DNA of 64,000 bases from Corticium candelabrum (GCF_963422355.1 NC_085101.1:957201-1021200), one strand, 5' to 3'. Positions 34,301 through 45,699 are shown, numbered from the stretch's first letter. Numbers and translations: made by a program. The notes: generated by a model from the letters alone, not told the origin.

Positions 34301-37300
34301 CACGTCATAGCCTTGGCACCCCACATTCCTAAATAGTACCTATGTCACAAACTCAATTAGCTTATATCTATCTAATGTGTGACCCAGCAGATTGTGGATC
34401 ATGCCAAGCCTCCGAACAGGGCATAGTGGTAAGTGAGTCACCACGTTCATGTTCTACAATCTCAAGACGACTTCAGCATGTGGAAAGGTGAGTGTATTCC
34501 TACGCTATTGTCCTACTTGTGTAGACTGGCGAGCCTGCCAAGTCTAGTTACAGCGATCCGGGCTTCGCGTGTAGTTCACTCGTTTTGTCACGCATCCGCT
34601 ATCTGCACGGTCCTTGCTAGTGTGCAGACTCTATTGTAAAGGCCAGTAGGGCGCGCAATGGCAACGAGAGATACATTGACGTGGAATTGCAGTCCGCTCT
34701 TCGTGTTTTCAATTATGATGACTTTTTTTGGGAGGGTAAACTTGAAGTCTCCAGGGCCATCCTAGGGGCAAAGACTTCTTTGTCCGCACAAACAATGAGT
34801 GAACTATACGTGAAGTCTGGATCGCTGTGATTAGACTTGGCGGGCTCGCCAGTCTACGCGAGTAGGACAATAGCGTAGGAATGCACTCACCTTCCACATG
34901 CTGAAGTCGTCTTGAGATTTGTAGAGCATGAACATGGTAAATCACTCACCTTGGAGAGCCACCATGCCCTGTTTGGAGGCTTGGGCATGATACACAATCT
35001 GCTGGGTCACACATTAGATAGATATAAGCTAATTGAGTTTGTGATGTAGGTATTTAGTCACGTGGGGTGCCAAGGCTATGACTTTGTGTGACACTTAGTG
35101 AAGTAAGTGTGTGAAAGTAGGCATGGTGAGTCCAGACTCACGGAAGGCTGAAATTGTCCTATGGGAACCGGAAAATGCCAGGCTCACGTGAGTCTGGGGA
35201 CGAGGCTACAACAGACAATGTGTTTGATTTATCAATAGCTAAACAAGACACACTAATATCTCCTCTACACAGCCATGAAAGAACGAGTCATCCCATCTAT
35301 ACTGAGTGTATGTAGTGCATGTTTGTTTAGGGGGTGGTTCCACCCCTTCAACCGGACAGTGTCCAACGAAGCTGGTTGGCAAAACAAAACCATTTTCCCC
35401 TACCGTTGTAAACTGAATTGCCACAGAATATCATCACAAAGGATTCTTTTCAATCTTGACGTCCTCAGGAGACTGAAACCATGACAATCCGGACTTTGCC
35501 CATCGTGTGTGCTTGTAGACAGCTGAAAGAGTCGATGGTTGCGAGTCTTTTCGAGTTCTTGATACCCTAGTGATCACGTTGAAGGGTTTCAGCAATAGCT
35601 GAAGAGCGAAGAGGCTAGATAGATCTTGAGATTTGCAATGAGAGTAGTCTGCTTGTAACGATGTTTCTGGACTCTTGTTCTTGTGTATAGGCAAGGCTGC
35701 GTCTTCAATCAAAGAGAAATGGATGATTTTTAGTATAGTTCAATCTGCTTTGTCTGTCAAGGAAACACAATACATATACGCCCACGCATCTGGACACAAA
35801 ATGCAATAGAAAGTACCTTTTTGGTAGTCTATAGTTTATTAAAGCCACTTGGGTAATCTTTTCGCTGGTTCGTGGTGGCATGGGTTACATCACTTATTTG
35901 TATGTTTGTAGGTGCAAGGCTCGAACGTATCCTGTGCAGATGCCTTCCTCTAGTGTCATTATCATCTTTCACAATGAGGCTTGGTCAACTCTTTTGAGGA
36001 CTGTTCACAGTGTTCTAAATAGGAGTCCTCCAGATTTACTTCACGAGGTTATTCTGTTTGATGACTTCAGCACACACGGTAAGCGTTGCTATATGAGAGC
36101 AAGAATCATGTGACTGTAGGTGTTCTGTATGGAGTTTCATTGTGATAGCGTAGTGAGCTGAGATTTAGAAGTGGTCATTGACTTGTATGTGTTGATAATG
36201 GCTGTGATAAGTAGCAATTTTCTCTCCTGCTTTACAATAATAAACAGTAAATGGTCAGCTATTGTCATGTGAATTTATTGTTGAGTGGGGAGACCGATCA
36301 GCACAACGATGATGCCAGCATGAATGCAAATTCAACTCAGCAACACATGTGTGAAAACTTAATCAGGAGTCTTCTCTACTGAAATTTCTGGCGAGAAGAG
36401 TGAGGCAACTATTGATTTCACTTTCATATGTGACCAAGGAGCAGAGGAGATAGACGCTTGACGAAAGAAGCTAGAAGAAAGCAGAGTCTGTTTTCTGAGT
36501 TTTTGTGCATTAGTTGGATAGAAGTTATTGCTCTGCAACCATTGTTACGCGACTAAGTAAAGACAGACTACCCTCACTTGCCTATTAAACACAATATGTT
36601 ACACAAACAATTACTAGTGTAGTTGTAAGAAAGGTATGAATTGATGCAAACCTTTATCAATACACGCGTGTTGCCTGTATAACTAAAATTAAGAAATTAC
36701 TGTTTGTTGTTTCAGAGGATCTAAAAGGCAAATTGGATGATTATGCTAACTCTCTGCCAAAGGTAAAGGTTGTTCACGCGAAAAAACGAGAAGGTTTAAT
36801 TAGAGCTCGTTTGGGTGGTGCAGCTGCATCGACTGGTCAAATCTTGGTATTTCTTGATAGTCACTGTGAGGCAAATGTTGGTTGGCTTGAACCGCTAGTA
36901 GAACGAATTCATTTATATCGGAAAACTGTTGTGTGCCCTGTTATTGATTTGGTTGATTCTGACACCTTCCGATATGCAGGATCACCTTTGGTACGAGGTG
37001 GTTTCAACTGGGGTCTTCATTTCAAGTGGAAGCCGATACCACAACACGAAGTAAAACGAAGGACAGATGCTACATCAGACATTCGTTCTCCAACTATGGC
37101 AGGTGGTTTGTTTGCTGTTGATAGGGATTATTTTGAAGAGATCGGGTCATATGATAAGGAGATGGACATCTGGGGTGGTGAGAACTTGGAATTGTCATTC
37201 AGGATATGGCAGTGTGGGGGAATGTTAGAGATCATTCCATGTTCTCGTGTTGGTCACGTTTTCAGAAAACGTCATCCATACACTTTTCCGGATGGAATTG

Positions 37301-37899
37301 ATCATACTTTTTCTAAGAATTCTATGAGAGTTGCTGAAGTTTGGATGGATGAATACAAAAAGTTTTACTATGCCACACGTCCAGATTTAAAGGGGAAAGA
37401 CTTTGGAGACATTTCTAAAAGGGAGCAGTTGAAGGTTCGATTGCAGTGCAAATCTTTCAAATGGTATTTGGCGAATGTGTATCCTGAACTGGTTGTACCT
37501 GATGAAAATGTTCGAGCATGGGGTGAGGTTCGAAACCCAGACAGTGCTCTTTGTCTTGATACACTTGGCAAAGAAGAGGGTGACATTCTTGGTTTGTTTT
37601 ACTGCCACGGTGGAGGTGGAAATCAAGCATTTTCGTTGACACAGCGCAATGAACTAAGACACGAAGAGTTCTGTTTAGATGTCTCTCGGGCAGGGGACCA
37701 TGTGAGAATGTTGGAGTGCCATGGGCTTGCAGGAAACCAGAAGTGGGAACACACACAATCTCGGACATTGCATCACCCAGCTTCTGGTCAATGTTTAGAC
37801 AGAGGCACAGCAGAGAGTGGAGGAAGTGTAGTAATGGCAGTCTGCAATGGCCAAGCATCTCAGTTGTGGCAATTTTCACAATACTTTAAACAGCCTTAG
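31343..37899 (+). CDS. Polypeptide N-acetylgalactosaminyltransferase (GALNT10-like)
   Basis: Exons 31343-31632, 35912-36078 and 36716-37899 join in frame to 546 codons. Residues ~5-28 form a signal anchor ([19 protein letters not shown]), giving a type II Golgi protein. The GT-A catalytic domain shows [28 protein letters not shown] and the metal-binding DSH (D200-H202). It continues with [15 protein letters not shown] (W305) and RVGHVFR (H333), all expected for the family. Residues ~420-546 form a ricin-type beta-trefoil lectin domain with QxW repeats (NQKW, SQLW). The enzyme transfers GalNAc from UDP-GalNAc to Ser/Thr to start mucin-type O-glycans. The length is normal and the frame intact. 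The similarity pattern (DDFSTHEDLK, PVMAGG-like block) suggests the GALNT10/pgant6 side of the family; subtype is inference. Confidence 0.93.
33174..34173. mobile_element. hAT-like non-autonomous element, 1000 bp, 8-bp target duplication
   Basis: Termini AGTGTTCTCCTCAGAATATC (left) and its degenerate complement GGGGAGAACACT (right). Exact 8-bp direct repeats AGACTAGC lie at 33166-33173 and 34174-34181. No transposase ORF. The 8-bp duplication suggests hAT. It sits inside the left end of the foldback element described next. Confidence 0.88.
34178..35208. mobile_element. Foldback element with ~440-bp inverted arms, TIR TAGCCTCGTCCCCAG
   Basis: The two halves are inverted copies over about 440 bp with a short loop near 34640-34760. 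Its first four bases (TAGC) also occur at 33170-33173, left of the nested hAT-like element. Outside that, CAACAGAC (33162-33169) matches CAACAGAC (35209-35216), an 8-bp duplication for the outer insertion. The arms carry exon-like stretches followed by splice-donor-like GTGAGTG. No transposase. Located in GALNT intron 1. Confidence 0.85.
35217..35911. other. Remainder of GALNT intron 1
   Basis: Short frames only. No recognised exon or repeat. Confidence 0.4.
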
Positions 37900-38033
37900 T
37901 TAAATTCGTTTGTGTCTGTAAATTACAATTAGCAGTTGGTTGAGCATGTATGTATGAGGGAAATATAATCAACTAGGCACTTACATTTTGTTCACAGCAT
38001 CTAACCACTCTTTCTATAGTTATCTTTTCTATA

Positions 38034-38576
38034 TCTATAAAAGTCTGATCTGTCTGTCTGTCTGTCTGTAACATCAATCACGCCAAAACTGCCAGGCCCC
38101 ACGCCACAGTATTTAGACGGTTCCCTCTCTAGGAGTCAACTCCAAGTGAAATCTCGCCAGGACGTGACCGCGGTGAGACTTCGAATTTACGATCCCCGTG
38201 CACATGTCACGAGAATACCTGTTTCGTGCCTGGATTTAGGCCCCGTTTCGCTCGAGTGTAGCCAAGTCATGTGACATCTGTTGTTATTACAGTCACACTG
38301 ACGTCTGCGTGACGTATGCGTTGTCTCCAAACGCGTGCCAATCGCAACGACACTAGACTACTGCGGTGGCACAGTGACACTCCTGGCGCATAACGAATCT
38401 GTCAGAGAAAGATTGTGTTGATTCCATAAATTTCAAGTTGTTGCTTTTCGCATGGACAGTTCTACGTATGGTGAATAAGTGTTGCTTTTAGTTAATACAT
38501 AGAATATGTAAAAATACGCAACCCTAGTAGCTCCACCTGTCTATGTTACCCGGGCAACGCCGGGTCGAGATGCTAG
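38034..38576 (+). mobile_element. Non-autonomous Helitron with both ends
   Basis: Starts TCTATAAAAGTCTG after an A, with TCTGTCTGTC repeats. Ends with hairpin ACCCGGgcaacgCCGGGT (38548-38565), spacer and CTAG followed by T. No target duplication and no coding capacity. It lies 135 bp downstream of the GALNT stop codon. Confidence 0.9.
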
Positions 38577-38939
38577 TCTTCCATAAATCATAATCATTTT
38601 GAATGCGTGGGAGCGTACCAGTACTGGTGTAACTTCCTGATACCAAATTAATGTTGAGCCAACTAAAATTTTAGCTACTGTTATTAAATTGAATAAATGA
38701 TTAATTTCTATCACACGTAAGTAAGAGGTAAAGTTCCTCTCCTACATACGGCAACAGAGTTTTTCGTGACAACTACGGTAAATCAATGTGCCATATTCAT
38801 ACACATGCTACTGACTGATCGGGGCTAGGCTAAACGTATTCAGGTGTAACGGATCGCGTGAGATATCTTTCCATTGTGTCATCTTTAATTAATTAATTTG
38901 CTGTCTAATTGAGTAACAGTAGTTTGGTAATATCGTTTA

Positions 38940-38990
38940 TATAAGATGAAATATTGGCGGGCAATTATTTTGGCGGAGTAAACCAGAAGT
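38940..38990 (+). repeat. Partial copy of the TAAGATGAAATATTGG repeat
   Basis: ATAAGATGAAATATTGGCGG matches the terminus of the MITE at 19795-20288. No opposite end found, so this is a solo terminus. Confidence 0.55.
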
Positions 38991-39026
38991 GAATACACGA
39001 AAAATGGGATAACAGACAGGGGTAAC

Positions 39027-39029
<3 letters not shown>

Positions 39030-39081
<52 letters not shown>

Positions 39082-39108
39082 TGCGTGCGTGGTGTGTGTG
39101 CGCGCGTG

Positions 39109-39139
<31 letters not shown>

Positions 39140-39173
39140 CGTGCGTGGTGTGTGTGTGTGTGTGTGTGTGCGT

Positions 39174-39249
<76 letters not shown>
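39030..39249. repeat. (TG)n array with GC-containing interruptions
   Basis: About 220 bp of TG broken by GTGCGTGCGTGG units, directly preceding the SINE. Confidence 0.97.
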
Positions 39250-39250
<1 letters not shown>

Positions 39251-39515
39251 TGCGATAGCTCAGTTGGTTAGAGAGTCATCTTATGGAGTGCCTACATTCG
39301 GGACCTTGCAGGGTTGCAGGTTCAAGTCAGTGATGGCGAGCTCTGGCATAATTTCCTTGGGCAAGAAAACTTACTCACAATTGCCTCTCTCGACTCAGGA
39401 GTATAAATGAGTACTTGGTCTTTGACTGGTTAGCACGGCCCATAGCTCGATCCTGCTTAGTGCGCAGGAACCCAGCAATCTGGCTGGGGAACATTACCGT
39501 TTAACGGCAGCTCCT
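39250..39515 (+). mobile_element. tRNA-derived SINE
   Basis: The head GCGATAGCTCAGTTGGTTAG and the later GGTTCAAGTC correspond to A and B boxes of a tRNA. The body contains AATTTCCTTGGGCAAGAAAA, CAATTGCCTCTCTCGACTCA and GGAGTATAAATGAG, a central segment like that seen in conserved-domain SINEs of invertebrates. The spacing between the boxes is expanded and no cloverleaf forms, so it is not a functional tRNA. A relative lies at 27600-27928. Confidence 0.82.
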
Positions 39516-42424
39516 TATCCTTGGGTGTAGCAACGATATACGATCTGTTTGCTGGTTTTGAGATGACTACACCTGACTCTTGACGGTCTGGAATGAATAC
39601 GGGGCTGCCGGTAGGTAGTGATACGAGTTTTGTAACGCCATGACGTAGGCTGTAATTGAGTTGCTGTCATCCCTTGAGGCGGGTCTCGTGAGCCCTTAGT
39701 GTTTCCTCGTCGGGAAAAATGGGGCGACGTTGTTCCGATGTTATAGGTATGGTTATACGTATCCGCCGACCGAAGAGAAGCTGTGCGGGACCGTATCCGT
39801 TCTCCAATGGTGTGGCCTGATACGCTTGCAAACAAGTTTCCATATCTGGTGTTGACTGTAGTAGTCTTTTTACGGTCCTCACCGCTCTTTCTGCTATGCC
39901 ATTTGCCTGAGGGTATAGGGGCTACTTGTAGAGTGTCTGATTCTATGCTCTTTTACGAATTCGGAAAACTCTCTTGAACTAAACTGAGGTCCGTTGTCTG
40001 TAAATAGCTCTTTAGGGATGCCGTGGCGAGAAAAGATGGAACGTAGTTGTCTAATGGTATGTTGCGTAGTCGAAGTTTGTATAAGGCATCGAACCGTCGA
40101 CGAACCGCAGCTACTTTTTGCCACGGTAAGTGGGGAAATGAATTCGAGACTAATGGTTCTACACGTTGCTGTTGGTGTTGGTCGCAAGCACGACAGTTGT
40201 GTACGTACTGGTCTAGTTGTGTACTCAGACCGAGCCACCATCAGATTACTTTGCTCTTTGTCGACAGTTGGTGATACCTTGATGTCCCGAATGTAGTTCC
40301 GCTAGGACTTGAGAACGGGCTTTATGTGGTCCTACGATTCGTGGTCCGCATATGAGAAGACCGTTCTGGTTGATCGTATATTCTCCCCATTTCGGTGAGT
40401 ACGGTTTAAGCGTCAGGTAGATCATATGTCACGGACCAGCCGCTTTTGCAGTACTCGGCAATAGAACGACAAACAAATTCTTGCTCTTGGAAAGACCGAA
40501 ATTCCTTTAGTCGTTTATCTGTAACCGGTAGGGCATCGGTAGCGGCGGCCAGGCAGGCAGAGACTTCTGCTTGAAACTCGTGGTCACGCCTTGTCGCTGT
40601 ATTAGTTGGCACGCGCGAGAGTGTATCGGCTGTGACTAGCTCTTTTCCAGGGATGTGTCTGATGGTAAAATTGTACCTCATTAGCTTTAGTCGAAATCGT
40701 AGTATTTGCGGCGGTAGACTATCCAGGTTTTTCGCGCGCAACAGCGTTACCAGAGGCTTGTGGTCGGCTACGATGGAGAAAGGTGAGCCGATAAGGTAGT
40801 GATTGAATCATTCACACGCTCACTTTACTACTAGGCCTTCTTTCTCAATTTGGGAGTATCGTTGTTCGGTGAGTGTCATAGCTCGAGATTGGTAAGTTAC
40901 AGGGCGCCGCTCTCCTGAGGGCTGTTTCTGGCGTATGACGGCTCCCATGCCAAACGAGGATGCGTCTGCGGAAATCTGTGTCTCAAAGTTGACGTTGAAC
41001 GGTGCGAGAACGATGTTTGATGTTTGAGCGCGTAGAAGCGCGTAGAGCTGCTTCTACGCGCGGCATTGGCGGGAAAGGAACTCGACGAAGAGTAGCTAGA
41101 GAGTAAGGAATTGCGTCTTCCCGTAGCGAAATGTTATGAGGAAGACCTTTGAATTTTCCGAGTCCTGAAAAGAGTGACGGGAAAGACGTTTGGGCGTTCT
41201 TGATGTCGATGCGGCGTTTGCTGATGTGATTGACTTGTCCTAATATGTGCAAACCTTGTATAGCTGGTCTTCCCAGAAGAGGTGCCTGTAACCCACGTAC
41301 AACGTAGACCGTGTGGTTTGGCAAAAGAGCATCTGGAACGGTACACGAAAGTGGGACTTTGATGCACCCTGAGACGAGAAGTCGGTTGCCGTCAAGTCCG
41401 CGCAGTATACGGTCAGATATTTGAAGTCATATCTCTGACTCGGGCGTTGTTGGTAGAGTTGTTCTGGGATGGCGGTAACGTCGGCCCCTGTGTCTATTTT
41501 CATAAGAATTTGTGAGTCTCCGACATGTACCTGTTTGGACAACGCATTGCCAGAATCAAGGAAGTTAAGAAAGTATCATCTTGGACTGTTGTGGAAGCGG
41601 TGGATACAAAATGTGCTGCTGCGGAGCGACACACAGACGCAAAATTGCCTATCTTGCTGCATTGTAAGCATTTTGAGTTTCTGGCGGGCATTTGCCACGG
41701 GGGTGTTTGTCCTTTCCGCACCATTGACAATTCCGCGATGAAGGCATGCTTTTTGATGGTGTTCGTTTCTCTTCTTTTCCGAAAGGACGTTGGCGTTGTG
41801 GCCTATCCTGTTGGGCATAGCTGTGCACAGCGTCAGAGAAACAGCAGAGGGTAGGCGTGGCTTGAGAGCCTCGGACTATTGACTGTTGTGCCTTTACTGC
41901 TTCGCTGTTACGTGCTTTTGTCACTGCTGTAGCAAGGTCCAGATCTGATAGAAGTTGTAAGCGTTCGGAAAGATCTGCATCCAGAAGGCCGACCACCACA
42001 CGATCCCGCATTAGCTGTTCTTTGAATGTCCCCTAGATTCAGTGTTCAGCTAGGTTGTGAAGAGCAGTCACGAACGCATCCACGCTTTCTCCTGCTTGTT
42101 GTTTCCTCATACTAAACCGGGCTCGCTCGTAGATAGGGTTCTTCCGTCGCATGAAATTTTCTTGAAAGATCTACTTGACACTTTCGTACTTCCCCTTGTC
42201 GTCTTCTGACAGCGTGAAGTTTTCCAAAACATCTTCTGCGTCATGTCCCATAGCATAAATAAGTATACTGACCTGAATTAGATCCTCTTTTTTTGTCTAG
42301 GCCAGGCGCAACACGGTAACGCTCGAAGCGTTTGATCCATCGCGGTCACGCTTCTGGTGTGGCGAAGTCGACCGATTTGGGAGATTTTAGAGAAAAAGAA
42401 GAAGCCATCCACTCCTGTCACCAT
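39515..42424 (-). pseudogene. Decayed Ty3/gypsy element lacking its RT core
   Basis: Minus strand order: LTR end (...ACA at 42424) and primer-binding-site-like TGGTGACAGGAGTGG, then a gag start at 42408 with frame breaks. Next come CCHC-like knuckles (CQWCGKDKHPRGKC, CLQCSKIGNFASVC), protease MKIDTGADVTAIP near 41500 and a linker LLGRPAIQGLH. The frame then jumps from the entry of RT (LREDAIPYSL, ~41080) to RNase H (~40980-40580, ISADASSFGMGAV, RHIPGKELVTADTLSRVP). The whole RT catalytic core is missing. Integrase follows (HGIPKELFTDNGPQFSS, ~40000; then ERAVRTVKRLL). Several stops and frameshifts. The 3' side is cut by the SINE and no 3' LTR is visible. Confidence 0.88.
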
Positions 42425-42802
42425 GTACTGTAGAAAGAGACCACGTGGTGGGCTGTGCGCGCCATATACCAGATCCGGGTCTTATCTAATCATCGTGCCC
42501 GTATATGCGGGCGTCTAGAGTACAGTCAGTCTAATAAGACTACAGGCGCGCGACGTGTTTCTCGCAAGCTTCATGCTAAAGTTGAATACTAAAGTTCTGT
42601 AATTACGCTGCTGCTGCTAAATATTTGAACGTTACATGATATTAATTAATTAATCAATGGCTGCGCCTCGACAGCGTGCATTTCTTCAGTAACCATGCAA
42701 TTCTCATTGTAGCAGTCTGATATCATATTTGCTGGTGCACTAGAAAGCAGTCTAAACTTTTAGGAAAATATTCGTTGTAGTAGTATTTTATCTTATATAT
42801 AA

Positions 42803-43321
42803 CTAGGATCCGTAGCCCGTCCTTCGTACGGGCTAGATACTGTAATCTAAAGATAGATCTGTGGAAAAGTCACGTGCAATCTTTGCTGCGAGGTCCCGGA
42901 TGTGCTGAATGAATTCGAATCTTGCTCTTCGCGCTTGTTTCGATAGAAATCGACACACTCCCCGTGTAGCGCTTGCTGCAGAGAACGTGTAGGTTGAGTT
43001 CGGTGCAAATGCAATCAGAATTTGGAGAGAAACGAATGCGCTAGAAGAGTAAGTTTCGTCGGCAAGAGATATTCGATTGCTCGAAGCTTTGCGAAGGACG
43101 GCGATGCATACAGTCTACACAGGACTGGTGTGGACGTGTGTTCGAATAAACTGAAATGTGTAGCGTTTACGTCATCAAGAAATTTTACGCGGGGGTCGAC
43201 CCCTCGAGAGGGAACCCGGTACAATTTTTTAAATTGTTTTACGAAAACCTTTCCCTGTGCGTGCCGAGTGTGCGTGCCGATTTCGGTTGCGAACGGACAA
43301 AAGACGTGGCCGCCAAACGCG

Positions 43322-43379
<58 letters not shown>

Positions 43380-43404
43380 GACAATTTGAGCTTTATATAT
43401 TAGA
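42803..43404 (-). mobile_element. Non-autonomous Helitron, same family as 8163-8741
   Basis: The minus strand starts TCTAATATATAAAGCTC after an A and ends with hairpin GCCCGTACGAAGGACGGGC, spacer and CTAG before T. The interior is highly similar to the copy at 8163-8741 along its whole length. A CA array (43326-43377) lies near its 5' end. GC-rich sequence just beyond (43405-43620) with TGTCTGTCTGTCTGT resembles the 5' part of a different Helitron family. Confidence 0.9.
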
Positions 43405-43639
43405 TAAACAAACGCTCGGGAACGCCAACTTTCGTCTGTCCACATGTCTGTCTGTCTGTCTGTAACGCGCCGATCGACACGACGCCGGTTTCGGATCGTC
43501 GCGAAACGCGGTGAGCCGGCCGAGATCGCGAGTCCGAGACGAACCATCGCGTCGGATTTCGCCTCGACCGCCTCCGACGGCCCGAGACGAGACTTTGGCG
43601 TTCTGAAATGAGATGCTCGGAATGACGTTTAAGGTTGGA

Positions 43640-44225
43640 AGAGTCTGAGATGGGGATGCTGGAAAATGCGTGGTCTGAGACGAACGGTCGCGTCGGATTG
43701 CTTTAGATTAACCTACTCTCTGTTCGCGTTCACTGTGAATCTGGAACTATGTAATGAAGCACCTATGTTGGTTTAGAAACACTTAACTAATTGCCTGTGA
43801 CTAGGACGCGTTTCCACTAGGGCTTAGACATGTTTACAACCTGTTTAAGTCTAAACATGTTTAAGAATAACGCGTCTCCACTAGCGTTAAACCTGTTTAA
43901 CTGGAAACCTAAACAGCTTTGCTAAACACGTTTCAGAGGCAGTCTAACGAAAGTGGTTTAGGTTTAACGGTCATGTGATAGTAACGCGCGTTCCAAGACA
44001 ATGGTCGTTAGTTCTTTCGCACTGTTCTTTGTCTTTCTTTGAAGACTATTGGAAAAAGACCGAATTACGCAATGTCAGAGAGTGCGTAGACTGATGCTGA
44101 GTGTCAGGAGAGAGCGATTTCGGCGAATACAGAGACTTGTGTGTCTCTGATTGTCCTTCAGACGACCAGAAGACGATCTCCAATTGTCTGGTGCACAAAA
44201 ACGAATTTGCGCGGTACAACAAAGC
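43640..44225. other. Intergenic with short internal repeats
   Basis: Words TTTCCACTAG..GTT and GTTTAAACATGTTTA recur around 43800-43930 as small direct and inverted repeats. No gene recognised. Confidence 0.35.
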
Positions 44226-45049
44226 TATGACCATTGTTTGGTGTTTGTGGCATATCCAGCACTTGCAGACAACTGAAGCATGTTGAAAAGGTAAGTCTAT
44301 GGATTGTTGGTGACGGGTGTCGTGTAGGCTTGTAGTCTGAGATTTACAATTGGCGGAGTGATGACTTTCTAGCTAGTTCACACGCGGCCATTAGCGTTTG
44401 CGCGCAGACTAGACTCTGTAGCAAAAAGCGCGCAATGGCAAGGGAAGGGGTTGATCTTGACATGAAACTACCGTCTGGAGGGTCAACTTGAAGCTTCCAG
44501 GGCTATTCTTTCGCGAAAAGATGTATTTGTTTTCATACTTGAAGATTTCTCGAACGGTAGACGGTAGTTTCATGTCAAGATCAACCCCTTCCCTTGCCAT
44601 TGCGCGCTTTTGGCTACAGAGTCTAGTCTGCGCACAAACGCTAATGGCCGCGTGTAAACTACGTAGAAGGTCATCACTCCGGATCCGCCACTTGTAGATC
44701 TCAGACTACAAGCCTACACGAAACCCGTCACCAACAGTCCATAGACTTACCTTTTCAACATGCTTCAGTTGTCTGCAAGTGCTGCATATGCCACAAACAC
44801 CAAACAATGGTCATAGCATCCCGTGTGATATGTTTATTGCATTAGACTAACGCTAATTTGATTTTGAAGTTACGGGACATTTGATGACGTTCGGGGTAAC
44901 AGTTGATGACGTTGGGGGTGACACTTAGTGAGCATTTAGAATGGAGATATGGCAGGAAGTAGGCGGGATGATCCCAGACTCTCTCGCGCCTGGAATTGTC
45001 ATACGGGCACCGGACAAGACTAGCGCGAGAGAGTCTGGGGACGAGGCTA
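44226..45049. mobile_element. Foldback element, related to 34178-35208; left terminus missing
   Basis: Arms 44226-44476 and 44560-44817 are inverted copies around an 85-bp loop. The right flank continues to a terminal hairpin and the TIR GAGTCTGGGGACGAGGCTA ending at 45049. The loop shares GCGCGCAATGGCAA and an EGQLEASRAIL-like frame with the loop of the 34-kb element ([11 protein letters not shown]), tying the two together. A splice-donor-like AAAAG/GTAAGTC occurs in the arms. No matching left TIR was found. Confidence 0.75.
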
Positions 45050-45312
45050 ACCACTAGCACCACAGGATCCGCGGGATAGCCGGAAGCCATTGGCTGCAAT
45101 GCTAGTCGGGCACAAACGTGCGGGAGAAGATGAAAAATTAGCGACTTTCCAAAGCCCGTAGGAAAGCACGCGAAGACGTCCCGTCTACGGACAAGGAGGC
45201 GAAGAGATAGCATCTGCAGTGGCTTCAAATTCTGCACGTCGAACAGAGTCAAAACGCCGGACATGACAGTTGCAATGGCTTCATCGTCAGGCATTGCTCC
45301 AAAGTCATCCAT
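45050..45312 (-). pseudogene. RecQ-like helicase N-terminal fragment
   Basis: Minus strand, ATG at 45312, about 87 codons. The frame contains LFDVQNLKPLQMLSLRLLV (helicase Q-motif region with the conserved Q), RRRDVFACFPTGFGKSLIF (Walker A, motif I) and then PVVLVV, the start of motif Ia. There it is cut by the TIR of the foldback element at 45049. No motif Ia continuation, DEAH box or C-terminal helicase domain was found in the window. It may be the first exon of a broken gene or a captured fragment. Upstream sequence (45335-45655) has no recognised exon. Confidence 0.8.
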
Positions 45313-45544
45313 AACTACCAAACAACAAGGACGTTCATACGCTCACACACAAACACCTTAGCAAGCTGTAATTGCGATCACTTACCTCATAACCTTGCAC
45401 CTGCATACGCAATAACGTGTCCTGCTGTGTTGCTATTAGCATTCTCATCACCGATTGGCCGCCTTCCTGAAGGCGTGGGTTTTGATTGGCGCGGTTGCAA
45501 TTGAGTGAACAAGAACCCTCCCTCCTCTTCCGAACTAGGTTTTG

Positions 45545-45616
45545 ATCGGCGAAGTCCCCAGACCGCTTTTCTCCCCGCCCTCTCACGTGCAAAAGCGGTC
45601 TGGTTCCGAGGCTACT
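45545..45616. repeat. Short hairpin resembling the TAGCCTCG..CCCAG foldback termini
   Basis: AAGTCCCCAGACCGCTTTT and AAAAGCGGTCTGG are inverted copies, with TTCCGAGGCTA at the right edge. Degenerate solo terminus of the same family. Confidence 0.5.
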
Positions 45617-45699
45617 GCTAACGTGACCACTTATCTGTAAATCTAACGTAACCATAACGATATACTAGACATGGTCTTTGATATGCAAAAACCTTATCC

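Noticed and set aside
37368-37879. Minus-strand frames opposite the GALNT lectin exon
   Set aside because: Antisense shadows of a strongly supported coding exon.
39250-39330. Functional tRNA gene
   Set aside because: A and B boxes are present, but box spacing is expanded, no cloverleaf or anticodon stem forms, and the sequence continues into a SINE body.
44226-44817. Interpreting the palindrome as an assembly artefact
   Set aside because: Arms differ at many positions and a related palindrome with its own target duplication exists at 34-35 kb, so a biological foldback element is more likely.
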